From NCBI RefSeq assembly GCF_963082655.1, contig NC_081555.1:149350517-149414516 (forward strand): a stretch of 64,000 nt of DNA, written 5' to 3'. This document shows, in pieces, positions 55,356 through 64,000 of the stretch (positions are counted from its first letter, which is position 1; each line of letters starts with the position of its first letter). The stretch is from Stomoxys calcitrans (taxonomy: Eukaryota > Arthropoda > Insecta > Diptera > Muscidae). Under the pieces are notes generated by a model. It searched no databases. It saw only the letters and a list, made by a program, of their open reading frames with translations, and had not been told where the DNA came from. Position numbers and translations under genes: made by a program.

Positions 55356-55525
55356 CTGACTGAGTGCCCGTGCTATTCGGACCTCAGGGACTTAGGCGCT
55401 ATGGGTATATTCTATGGAGAGATAGTGTGGGATTTAAGCAGGCCTTGTTGGACTCTGGGACGTTTGCAAGGGTGGTCTTTGATAGAGAGAAGGATGTTAG
55501 GTAAAGGGTGATAGGCCTCTGGTGA
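55353..55525 (+). pseudogene. Probable LINE 3' coding end fragment
   Basis: Plus strand reads HLLTECPCYSDLRDLGAMG (about 55347-55404), a Cys/His-containing phrase typical of the C-terminal knuckle of I/Jockey/R1-type LINE ORF2. A second phrase in a shifted frame reads LLDSGTFARVVFDREKDVR-like codons (55448-55502). Its boundaries are unclear and no tail is visible. Confidence 0.5.
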
Positions 55526-55549
55526 GGTCGTCCGATGGTTTACCAATTT

Positions 55550-56149
55550 TTTTAATTTTGTAGATCGAAATATTGGTCCTTTTGGTGGCTATATCAATAT
55601 ATGGACAGATCTGAACTATATACGACACAGATATCGAAAAGCCTAACATAAGTCACTGTGTAAATATGCTTTTCATGGGGCCAAGACTTTAAATCGAGAG
55701 ATCGGTGTGTATGGCAGCTATATCCAAATCTGAACCGATTGAAGAAAGATGTCGAAGGGCCTAACACAATCCCCTGTCCTAAATTTTGGCAAAATTGGAT
55801 AATAAATGCTCCTTTTATAAGCTCGAGAGATTTGTGCCATATCGCAGAATTATATCGAGGGTGTTAACTAAACTCACTGTCCCAAATTTCAGCAACATCG
55901 GACAATATATGCGCTTTTTAGGGCCCCAAAACCTTAAAACGAGAGATCAGTCTATATGGCAGCTATATCCAAATCTGGAACGATCTGTGCCATATCGCAG
56001 AAGTATATCGAATGGCTTAACTTAACTCACTGTCCCAAAATTCAGCAACATCGGACAATAAATGCGCCTTTTATGGCCCCTAACCCTAAATCGAGTGATC
56101 GGTCTATATGGCAACTGTATCCAATCAGAACCGATCTGGGCCAAATTGA
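55550..56149 (+). mobile_element. HINE-A2 fragment, head-less
   Basis: Four diverged units (AAATCGAGAGATCGGTGTG, AACTCACTGTCCCAAATTTC, ATCCAAATCTGGAACGATC). It stops at CTGGGCCAAATTG, where the next A2 head begins, so an A2 element inserted into an A2 unit. Confidence 0.75.
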
Positions 56150-57600
56150 ACAAGTAAAAAGGCGTTAAGTTCGGCCGGGCCGAACTTTGGATACCCACCA
56201 CCTCGGGTATATATGTAAACCACCTTTCATCAAAATTCGGTGAAAATTTCATACCTTATGACCCATATCAGTATACCAAAACATGTTCCGATTTGGACCA
56301 AATAGTAATAAGTACAGTAGCTATATCTAAAAATTAACCGATCTGAACCATATACGACACGGATGTTGAAAAGCCTAACATAAGTTACTATGTAAAATTT
56401 CAGTGAAATTGGATTATAAATGCGCTTTTTATGGGGCAAAGACTTTAATTCGAGAGATCGGTCTACATGGCAGCTATATTAAAATCTGGATCGATCTGGG
56501 CAAAATTGAAGAAGGACGTCGAAGAGCCTAACCAAACTCACTGTCTCAAATTTCAGCGACATCGGACAATAAATGCGTCTTTATGGCCCCAAAACATAAA
56601 ACCGAGATATCGGTCTATATGGCAGCTATATCTACATTTGGACCGATCTGTGCGATATTGCAGATGTATGTCAAGGGGCTTAATTTAACTCACTGTCCCA
56701 AATTTCGGCGACATCGGACAATAAATGAGCATTTTATGGGCCCAAAACCTTAAATCAAGAAATCGGTCTATATAGTAGCTATATCCAAATCTGAACCGAT
56801 CTGGGCCGAAGAAAGATGTCGAGGGGCCTAACGCAACTCACTGTCCCAAATTTCAACAAAATCGGATAATAAATGTGACTTTTATGGGCCTAAGACCCTA
56901 AATCGGAGGATCGGTCTATATGGCAGCTATATCCAAATCTAGACCGATCAAAGCCAAATTTACGTAGAATATCGAAGGACCTAAGACAACTCACTGTCCC
57001 AAATTTCAGCAAAATCGGATAATAAATATAGCTTTTATGGACCTTAGACCCTAAATCGGAGGATAGGTCTATCCTGGCAGCTATATCAAAATCTGGACCG
57101 ATCTGAGCCAAATTGACGAGGGTTGCAAAATTTCAGCAAAATCGGATAATAAATGTGGCTTTTATGAGCCCAAAACCTTAAATCGAGAGATCGGTCTATA
57201 TGGCAGCTATATCCAAATCGGGACCGATAGTCTGGTCTGGATGTTCGATTCTGATTTCGTAAGGCCTGATACAACTCACTGTTGCAAATTTCACCGATAT
57301 CAGTTTTTAAATGCTTCTGTTATGGTCTTTAGACACTATAGCGGTACATCCATAAATGGTCCATATGGTAGCTACATCGGTATATGTCAATTTGCATATA
57401 CAAATCTGAATCGATATAAGCCATTTGCAATTCTCAACGAGCAACATCAATAAGAAGTATATGAGCAAAATTTCAATTTCAAAAAGCTGATATCTTAATT
57501 CGTTCGAGCGCTAACTGGATTTTGACGGACGGACAGACGAATGGACATGGCTAGATCGACAGTAGTAGCATCGAGTTGATACCCTGCATCACAGTGGACT
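56150..57600 (+). mobile_element. HINE-A2 with unusual distal block
   Basis: Head ACAAGTAAAAAGGCGTTAAG, hairpin TTCGGCCGGGCCGAA (56171-56185), GGATACCCACCACCTCGGG and about six units. From about 57230 the sequence diverges (CACTATAGCGGTACATCC, GGTATATGTCAATTTGC) and ends with GACGGACGGACAGACG (57525-57540), CATGGCTAGATCGACAG and ATACCCTGCATCACAGTGG. The distal part looks A4- or A1-like rather than A2-like, so the copy may be a mosaic. Confidence 0.78.
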
Positions 57601-58723
57601 TAAACGCAAAGTGCCTAAAACGAAGACAGTGAGGAACAATTTCTTGGAGGGTGGGGGTTTATGATTTATAGATTGAATATGGCTTTAAAGGTTAGAATTG
57701 GGCTGAACATATATAATTTCTATAATTCTAAATCTTCACTTAATTGGGATGACATATTATTGTTCATAGTTTCCCTAGCTCCCTAGATGATACGTCATGC
57801 TTTTTGGCCTAAACACTCCATTGTATATTTTCGGCACTTTTAATGAAATGACGACAACCGTAATGGAATCAGCAACGGTAACATCCATCCATTCATTCAC
57901 TCATTCATCCTACCATCCGCTCGTCAACAACAAGGATATCTTGGAAATGTTTATTACTGTCATATGTACAACATCACCGACAACATCCCCCCCCACACAA
58001 CTACCACACAAAGAGCAACCGATTTTAACCTGAGTTTGTGTGTGTGTGTGTGTGCAAGTGTTTACAGGGAGGGTGTGTGATTGCTGTCACGTAAGGACAA
58101 GTGGGACTCATACGAAGATGGTTCAGAATTTGTGTTCGTGTGCTAAAACAAAAGAACGAAGCAAAAAAACGGAAAATCCTTTTTGTTGATACTTTTCGTT
58201 GAGGCAAAGGTTGTGTGGGAAAATAATGAAGGGAGGAGTCTGATGAAGAGCTGTAAACCAAAAAAAAAAAAACGTTGAAACCTTTTCACTTAAAATGCGT
58301 TGAAATTAAAATGAATTTTGCAAAAGTGATTTTCGCTGAGTTCTAGCATAAGATTCTTACTTTCCGATAAGAATTCTCTAATTTGAGTGTGTCGCCATTG
58401 CTTTGGGGGGTAGGGCATGGTTAGGACGAGGAGTGATTGTGGTGTTGGTGGTTATTGTTCTTCTTGATATTATCCCAGTGATATGGTAAATCTTCACGCA
58501 AATGATTTCTACTTTTGTTTGTTGTTTTTGTTCTGTATACTGCCAACACATGAGCTTTGCAGCCACCTCAAAATAAGGTGGCTGGAGGATTTCGTTCGAT
58601 GTCATTACTGTCTACTTTTAACATGATTATTTTCGGTCTCCATAAAATCACATGAAGTTATTGGTAAATATGGGACAGTGGCGCTAGGAACAAAAGGGGG
58701 CTAAGGTAAAATTGAAGAAAATA
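57601..58723. other. Low-repeat island with short tandem repeats
   Basis: Contains CATTCATTCACTCATTCA (57890-57910), (GT)n near 58036-58054 and an A run at 58259-58272. Short frames of 60-80 codons on both strands have no recognisable family. No gene called. Confidence 0.5.
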
Positions 58724-59454
58724 AGTAAAAACGTGCTAAATTCGGCCAAGCTGAATCTTGAAGACCCTAGGAACAAAAGGGGGCTGAGGTAAAATTAGAG
58801 AAGTTCGGACCGAACTGAATCTTGGAAACCCATCGTGAATTCTGATAAACATTTCTTCATGCCACATTTCAAACAAATCGGGTAAAAATTGGAATTTTGA
58901 ACCTATTAAGACTATACTTGTCACCAATGTTGGAAGTCTTAACGAAACGCTAAGTTCAAAATTTCAGCCAATCCGGTAAAAATTGCGACTTCTAGGGGCT
59001 TAAGATTTTAAATTGGGAGAATGGTTTATATGGGAGCTTTATCAGCTTATACACTGATTCAAACCATACTTGACACGAATCTCAGCCAAATCGGATTACG
59101 TTTGCGTCTTCCAGGGACACAAGGTGTCAAATTGGGTTTATATGGAAGTTATATCAGTTTATTGACCATGTTTAACACGGTTGTTGGAAATCATAACAAA
59201 ACATTTTGTGCAAGATTTCAACCTACATGGATAACAAGCCCTGGAAGCGGCTTAAGATGTCAAATTTTGATATCGGATTACATGGGAGATAACAGGATAT
59301 ACAACGACTATGGTCTATACTGACCACGAGTGTTGCGGCTTCCAGGGGCTCCAGATGTCAAATTTTAATATCGGTTTATATGGAAGGTAACAGGATATAC
59401 AACGATTTGGACTATACTGACCATGAGTGTTGCAAGTATTGTAGTAACAAGCTA

Positions 59455-59696
59455 TTGGGTTGCCCAAAAAGTAATTGCGGATTTTTTAAAAGAAAGTAAA
59501 TGCATTTTTAATAAAACTTTGAATGAATTTTAATCAAATATATTTTTTTTAAACTTTTTTCTAAAGCAAGCTAAAAGTAACAGCTGATAACTGACAGAAG
59601 AAAGAAAGCAATTACAGAGTCACAAGCCGTTGAAAAAATTTGTCAAAATTTTGCCGACTATATGAAAAATGCGCAATTAATTTTTGGGCAACCCAC
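59455..59696 (-). mobile_element. TA-flanked MITE, copy 5
   Basis: 242 bp, ends TTGGGTTGCCCAAAAAGTAA and TTTTTGGGCAACCCAC, TA at 59453-59454 and 59697-59698. A HINE-A2 head starts right after its right TA without the usual ACAAGT, so the junctions coincide. It carries a small insertion (TGTCAAAATTTTGCC) compared with other copies. Confidence 0.9.
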
Positions 59697-62317
59697 TAAA
59701 AGGCGTTAAGTTCGGCCGGGCCGAACTTTGGATATCCACCACCTCGGGCATATATGAAAACCACATTTCGTCATAATCCGGTGAAAAAATGCATAATTTA
59801 TGCCCCCATAGCAGCTATAACGAAATATGGTCCGATTTCGACCAAATTCGGCACGGACATTGAGGGGTCTAATAAGTACAAGCCATTGTTCAATTTTGTG
59901 GAACAAAAAAGTGGTTTTTGGTAGCTATATCCAAAAATATAGACCGATCTGAATCATAAACGACAAGGTTGTCGAAAGCCTAACACAAACATTAAGTCAA
60001 ATTTCAGCGAAATCTGATTATAAATGCGCCTTTTATGGGTCCAAAACCTTAAATCGAGAGATCGGTCTATATGGCAGTTATATCCAAACCTGAACTGATC
60101 TGGACCAAATTAAAGAAGAATGTCGGGTGGCCAAACACAACTCACTGTCCCAAATTTCAGCGAAATCTGATAATTAATGCGTCTTTTATGGACCCAAAAC
60201 CTTAAATCGAGAGATCGGTCTATAAGGCAGCTATATCCAAATCTGGACCGATCTGGGCCAAATTAAAGAAGGATTTTAAAGGGCCTAGTACAACTCACTG
60301 TCCCTAATTCTTCCGACATCAGAAAATATTTATGGGGCCAACACCTTAAATCGAGAGATCGGTCTATATGGCAGCTATATCAAATCTGGACCAATCTGGG
60401 CCAAATTGAAGAAGGATGTCAAAGGGCCTAGCACAACTCACTGTCCCAAATTTCGGCGAGATCGGATAATAAATGCACCTTTCATGGGCCCAAAACCTTA
60501 CATCGAGGGATCGGTCTATATGGCAGCTATATCCAAATCTAGACCGATCTGGACCAAAGTGAAGAAGGATGTCGAAGGGCCTTACACAACTCACTGTATC
60601 AAATTTCGGCGAAATCGGAATACATATGCGCCTTATTTAGGCCCAGGACCTTAAATCGAGAGATCGGTCTATATGGCAGCTATATCCAGATCTGAACCGA
60701 TCTAGACCAAATTGCACTTCGATATCAGGAAACGTAACACAACTCACACTCCCACATTTTGGCGATATCAGACAATAAATGTACTTTTTATCGGCAGATG
60801 ACCTGAAATCGAGAGACCGGTCTATATAGCAGCTATATCCAAATCAGGACCGATCGTGCCATCCTCAAAGATGGCTGAATTGAAGAAGACGTTAATCTCC
60901 TTCCTACATTGCAAGGCTGATCGTGATTTTACCATCCTGATTATTATCGCCGTTACGGCCTGTTAACTGTCCGTAATGATGTTCATACTCGACGTCCTCG
61001 CGTTTACACCACACCACCTCAAGCATTCCGTGATCGCCCGGATCTCTCCCTGCCGGACTGTATTATGGTCAGACAGTCGATAAAAGGTCTCAGTCCCCAG
61101 TCCTTCAGCTAAAGGACAGAGCTTTGATTTATTCATGTAGCATAAACTTCCAGATGGCAATACTAGGATTCCGTCAATCCAAGACTGTGCCGGTGGCAGC
61201 AGTGCCTCGCACTCGACTTCAATGATCATGTCAGGTATCCGATCGGAAACTTCTCCACTTCCTTCCAGTTTTCCTATCGTCACCTCGATTATACCGCGTT
61301 GGTATGAGCTGCTCCTATCCTCAATCCATTCTCCCATTGCTTTAAGTCTCATAGCCGCAGTGGCTGCCTCGCACTTAATCTGTATGTCTATGGGTCGGGT
61401 ATCTAGAATAGTCTACAGTGGGCGTGGTCCTCATCTCTGCGCCTACGCTAAGACAACATATTCTCTGAACCAGTTGTATTATCCTTACGTAGCACTTTTC
61501 CTCCATCACAGTTCACCAGATAACTGAGGCGTAAGTAAGTATGCCCTTAATCGGCAGATCGATCTATATGGCAGCTATATCTAAACATTGTCCGATCTGG
61601 ACCTTATTTAGGTGTGAAGACTGAAGGGTTAAAAAATTCGCTGTTTCAAGTTTCAGCGAAATGGGGCATAAATGTAGCTCTCATATGCTCAAAACCCTTA
61701 ATCGTCAGATCGCTCTTTATGGCAGCTATATCTGAATATAGATCGATATGAACCATATTTGAGTTGGATGTCAGGAAGTTTAGAACAACTCACTGTTTCT
61801 GATTTCATCAAAATCGGATAACAAATGCGTGTGTTATGGTCTAAAGATCCTAAACCAGCATATCGGTCTATATGACAGCTATATATGCATATGGTCCGAT
61901 ATGGACCATATTCGGTTTGAATAGCGGGGCCCCTAGAACAATATCCTGTTTCAAATTTCAGCGAAATCTGACAAAAAAAATGCCTCTTTTACGGGTTTAA
62001 GGCCCAAGTGGGCAGATCGGTCTATATAACAGCTATATCCAAATATAGTCCGATTTAGCTCATTCAAGAACTTAACTGGCGTATAGGAGAAATACGAGTC
62101 TGTGCAAAATTTCAACTCAATATCTCAATTTTTAAAGACTGTAAGGTCATTGAAACTGACGTCCGGACGGACAGACGTCTTTAAACGTCTTTGAATTTTA
62201 CGACGATCAGAATTTTTATAATATATCTTGTAAGGTCGGAAATGGATATTTCGATGTGTGACAAACGGAATAACTAAATGAATATACCCCCTATCCTATG
62301 GTGGTGGGTATAAAAAC
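59697..62317 (+). mobile_element. HINE-A2, near full-length, split by LINE-gamma
   Basis: Head remnant TAAAAGGCGTTAAG, hairpin TTCGGCCGGGCCGAA (59711-59725), GGATATCCACCACCTCGGG, about seven units to 60857. Resumes at 61540 (TGCCCTTAATCGGCAGATCG) with about four more diverged units, GACGTCCGGACGGACAGACG (62158-62177), ATTTCGATGTGTGACAAACG and the closing CCCCCTATCC...GGTGGTGGGTAT (62286-62312). The units right of LINE-gamma are clearly more diverged from those on the left, so the two halves may come from different A2 copies. Confidence 0.8.
60858..61535 (-). pseudogene. LINE-gamma fragment: RT C-terminal part and RNase H domain
   Basis: Minus strand, in order: GAEMRTTPTVDY-like codons (about 61430), LDTRPIDIQIKCEAATAAMR (about 61410-61350), LKAMGEWIEDRS, EVECEALLPPAQSWIDGIL, then an RNase H region. 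In the latter the first catalytic Asp box (usually TDGSK) reads MNKSK, the Glu helix is QGEIRAITECLRWCG, and the third box is NIITDS, followed by a stop and QAVTAIII, then further codons to 60860. RNase H occurs in only some LINE clades (I, R1-derived LOA and similar groups), so this is not the same family as LINE-beta. The frame at 60963-61352 is the longest intact part. The first Asp is lost and stops are present, so it is inactive. It is inserted between HINE-A2 units. Confidence 0.85.
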
Positions 62318-62452
62318 TTTATAAAGACATTTCAATCAGACCGAAAACAATTGCGGCTTCTAGGAGCTCAAGAAGTCAAATCGAGGGATAATTTTAAATA
62401 AGATTTTCATACAAATATGAATATCCCATATGGACCCTTTGCAATTCCCAAT

Positions 62453-62606
62453 TACCTGTTTAACTGCCCGGCCAGACCCACTCGACTCAAACCCAGATCC
62501 CTGTGGACGCACCCCATCTTAGTTGCAGAGTTCCTGAGTCTTGATACTCAACAGAATCAAGCAGACGAAAGATAGAACACAATAAACTGCTACAACAACA
62601 ACAACC
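62453..62606 (+). mobile_element. LINE-beta, 5'-truncated 3' end
   Basis: Matches the last ~150 bp of LINE-beta at 18147-18280: CCTGTTTAACTGCCC, CCCTGTGGACGCACCCCATC, TCAACAGAATCAAGCAGACG and the CTACAACAACAACAACC tail. It retains ~20 bp (CCAGACCCACTCGACTC) missing from the 18-kb copy. It is inserted in the distal block of a HINE-A4 element (CAATTCCCAA...CTACATAAATAGG). Dead-on-arrival 5' truncation is typical of target-primed reverse transcription. Confidence 0.92.
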
Positions 62607-62664
62607 TACATAAATAGGAAGTATGTGTAAAAAATTTTCAAGTGGATATCTTTATTCATTCGAA

Positions 62665-62701
62665 GATGTCAGCCAAATTCGTAATCGATTTGGCTGACAT
62701 C
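62665..62701. repeat. Short perfect hairpin in HINE-A4 distal region
   Basis: 14-bp arms GATGTCAGCCAAAT (62665-62678) and ATTTGGCTGACATC (62688-62701) with a 9-base loop TCGTAATCG. The word CAGCCAAATTCG occurs in HINE units, so the palindrome may derive from a unit and its inverse. Confidence 0.85.
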
Positions 62702-62720
62702 TATGGTCTAAATTGGTCTT

Positions 62721-63496
62721 TAACCTGAAAGTAAGCCAGGCTTTTATCAGACATTTGTAATATCAATGTAAGAACGAAACTATCGATAAAACTCAATAGA
62801 AAATGTCACCCCTTCTTCTACAACTACGTTCAATAGTTCAATTTTACCTCCCCATAGTTTACTATTCTCTTATGCCTGTTAGATATCTACAGTTACACGT
62901 CACACACACACTGGCACATTTTCACTCGATATTGTGTAAGGTGTTAAAGTTTATGGGCAAAAGTAATACAATTTGTAGAGTAATTTATCTAAAATGGTTT
63001 GGTTTGGTTTGGATTCTATTTCACCTTGAATGACTCATTTATTTTTTTGGGACATCAGTGTGGTAACGGTGTTGAATTGTGGCATCTTTTGTTTTTGGGG
63101 GGGTTTACGCCAACAACAAACAAATGAATACTAAACCAAATGATACGATAGATAGAAAGATATCAGGCAGATGAGGTTGGGTTAAAGTTCTGGAAAAGCA
63201 AACAAAACAGAAAATGGGTTAAAGTTCGAAAAATGAAATAAAAGGCAACCATACTATGCTTTGTGCTATTAACAAACAGTAGTAATCAACTAAAAAGTTA
63301 TGGCATTAGAGATTCGTGTTGATAATCATAAAAAATTTTATCAGTTTTTAATTACAATATTTTATTTTGGATATAAAAATGACTTATAACTGGTGTTGTA
63401 GAAAGAATAAACCAAAAATTTAACATTGAAAATAGTAAAGATAATGTTTGAAGCTTTATTTTCGTTAGTAATGTTAACAACATCAACAATAACAAT
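62721..63496. other. AT-rich spacer, nothing recognised
   Basis: Contains a short CACACACACACTGG run near 62902 and GGTTTGGTTTGG near 62999. A 76-codon frame at 62803-63033 has no support. No transposon words until 63497. Confidence 0.5.
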
Positions 63497-64000
63497 CAAG
63501 TAAAAGCGCGCTAAGTTCGTTCGGGCCGAATCTTATATACCCTCCACCTTAGATCGCATTTGTCGAGTTCTTTTCCCGATATCTCTTTTTAGGAAAACAA
63601 AGGATAAAAGGAAAGAATTGTATTAATATGGGAGCTATGTGAAGTTATGGTCCGGTCTGAACTGAATTTTGGAGACCATAGTAGTCATTGTGTAAAATTT
63701 CAGCCAATTCGTCTAAGGTTCTCAAGACCTTTGGGGTCTCAAGAGTAATATAGAGAGATCGGTTTATATAGGAGCTATACCAGGTTATGAACCGATTTCA
63801 ACCATACTCGGCACAGTTGTTCAAAATCATAATAAAACAGCTCATGCAAAATTTCAGCCAAATCAGATGAGAACTGCGCCCTCTAGTGGCTCAAGAAGTC
63901 AAGGCCCCAGATCGGTTTACATGGCAGCTATATCAGATTATAGACCGATTTCAACCATACTCGGCACAGTTTTTGGAAGTCATAATCAAACACCTCATGT
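63497..64000 (+). mobile_element. HINE-A1, proximal part (cut by window end)
   Basis: Head TCAAGTAAAAGCGCGC, hairpin decayed (TTCGTTCGGGCCGAA), CCTCCACCTTAGATCGC, then two to three units ending at the window edge (GCGCCCTCTAGTGGCTC, CAGATCGGTTTACATGG). Confidence 0.85.

Larger units (their letters stand above)
58724..62720 (+). mobile_element. HINE-A4, split by MITE, HINE-A2 and LINE-beta end
   Basis: Head AAGTAAAAACGTGCTAAATTC with hairpin remnant TTCGGCCAAGCTGAA (58741-58755), then A4 units (CAAATCGGGTAAAAATTG, CTTCCAGGGGCTCCAGATG). They are interrupted at 59455 by MITE 5 and directly by A2 (59697-62317), resuming at 62318 (CATTTCAATCAGACCG, AATTGCGGCTTCTAGG), then the LINE-beta 3' end (62453-62606) and CTACATAAATAGGAAGTATG, GATATCTTTATTCATTCG. 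At the left the word TAGGAACAAAAGGGGGCT occurs twice (58686 and 58768), a short duplication of the head region with flanking DNA. Confidence 0.75.

Noticed and set aside
1..64000. LTR retrotransposons or viral insertions
   Set aside because: No long terminal repeats, integrase, protease or capsid-like frames were seen.

Overview
The window looks like repeat-dense intergenic or intronic DNA of a calyptrate fly with a large genome. A muscid (Stomoxys, Haematobia or Musca type) is my best inference. I recognise no host gene, tRNA, rRNA or CRISPR array. About 80% of the bases can be assigned to transposable elements, many nested inside one another. Family names HINE-A1 to A4, B, LINE-alpha, LINE-beta and LINE-gamma are my own working labels.

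The dominant component is a group of related non-coding elements (HINE-A1, A2, A3, A4). All share one architecture. One end reads ACAAGTAAAA followed by a GC-rich hairpin (TTCGGCCGGGCCGAA in A1 and A2). Next comes a block starting ATACCC and a tandem array of units about 153 bp long. Then there is a GACGGACA-type short repeat, a conserved block (GATCTAGCCATGTCCGTC, then AAAGTATATATATTCTTGATC on the complementary strand), and a closing hairpin with ATACCC and GGGTAT arms. From memory this matches the plan and some wording of Drosophila DINE-1/HINE elements, the non-autonomous Helentrons. No Rep-helicase gene is present here. Copies occur in both orientations and repeatedly insert into each other. 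They generate long in-frame ORFs that are not genes, because 153 is a multiple of three.

Other components: five copies of a ~237-bp TA-flanked MITE; three ~600-bp foldback derivatives of a mariner transposon and one longer, broken copy of a related transposase (40.5-41.3 kb); a second mariner transposase fragment (55.1-55.4 kb); a hAT-type element with a perfect 8-bp target duplication (8.0-9.5 kb); tRNA-derived SINEs (4.0, 12.3, 22.0 and 33.0-33.8 kb); three copies of a ~2-kb dispersed family B (3.9-6.3, 35.8-39.2, 44.3-46.5 kb); and non-LTR retrotransposon remains.

The non-LTR remains are a degraded LINE-alpha at 1.8-3.0 kb; a second LINE-alpha 3' end at 14.6-18.7 kb, interrupted by a nearly complete but frameshifted Jockey-like LINE-beta (14.7-18.3 kb); an RNase H-bearing LINE-gamma fragment at 60.9-61.5 kb; a LINE 3'-end scrap at 55.4 kb; and a LINE-beta 3' end at 62.5 kb.

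Low-repeat islands remain at about 1.2-1.8, 7.0-7.6, 9.7-10.7, 12.5-14.1, 22.3-23.4, 27.2-28.3, 32.1-32.9, 51.6-53.4, 57.6-58.7 and 62.7-63.5 kb. I could not find exons in them. There is a 200-bp assembly gap at 48848-49047. Because many insertions interrupt recognisable sequence, the window gives a layered relative chronology of insertions.
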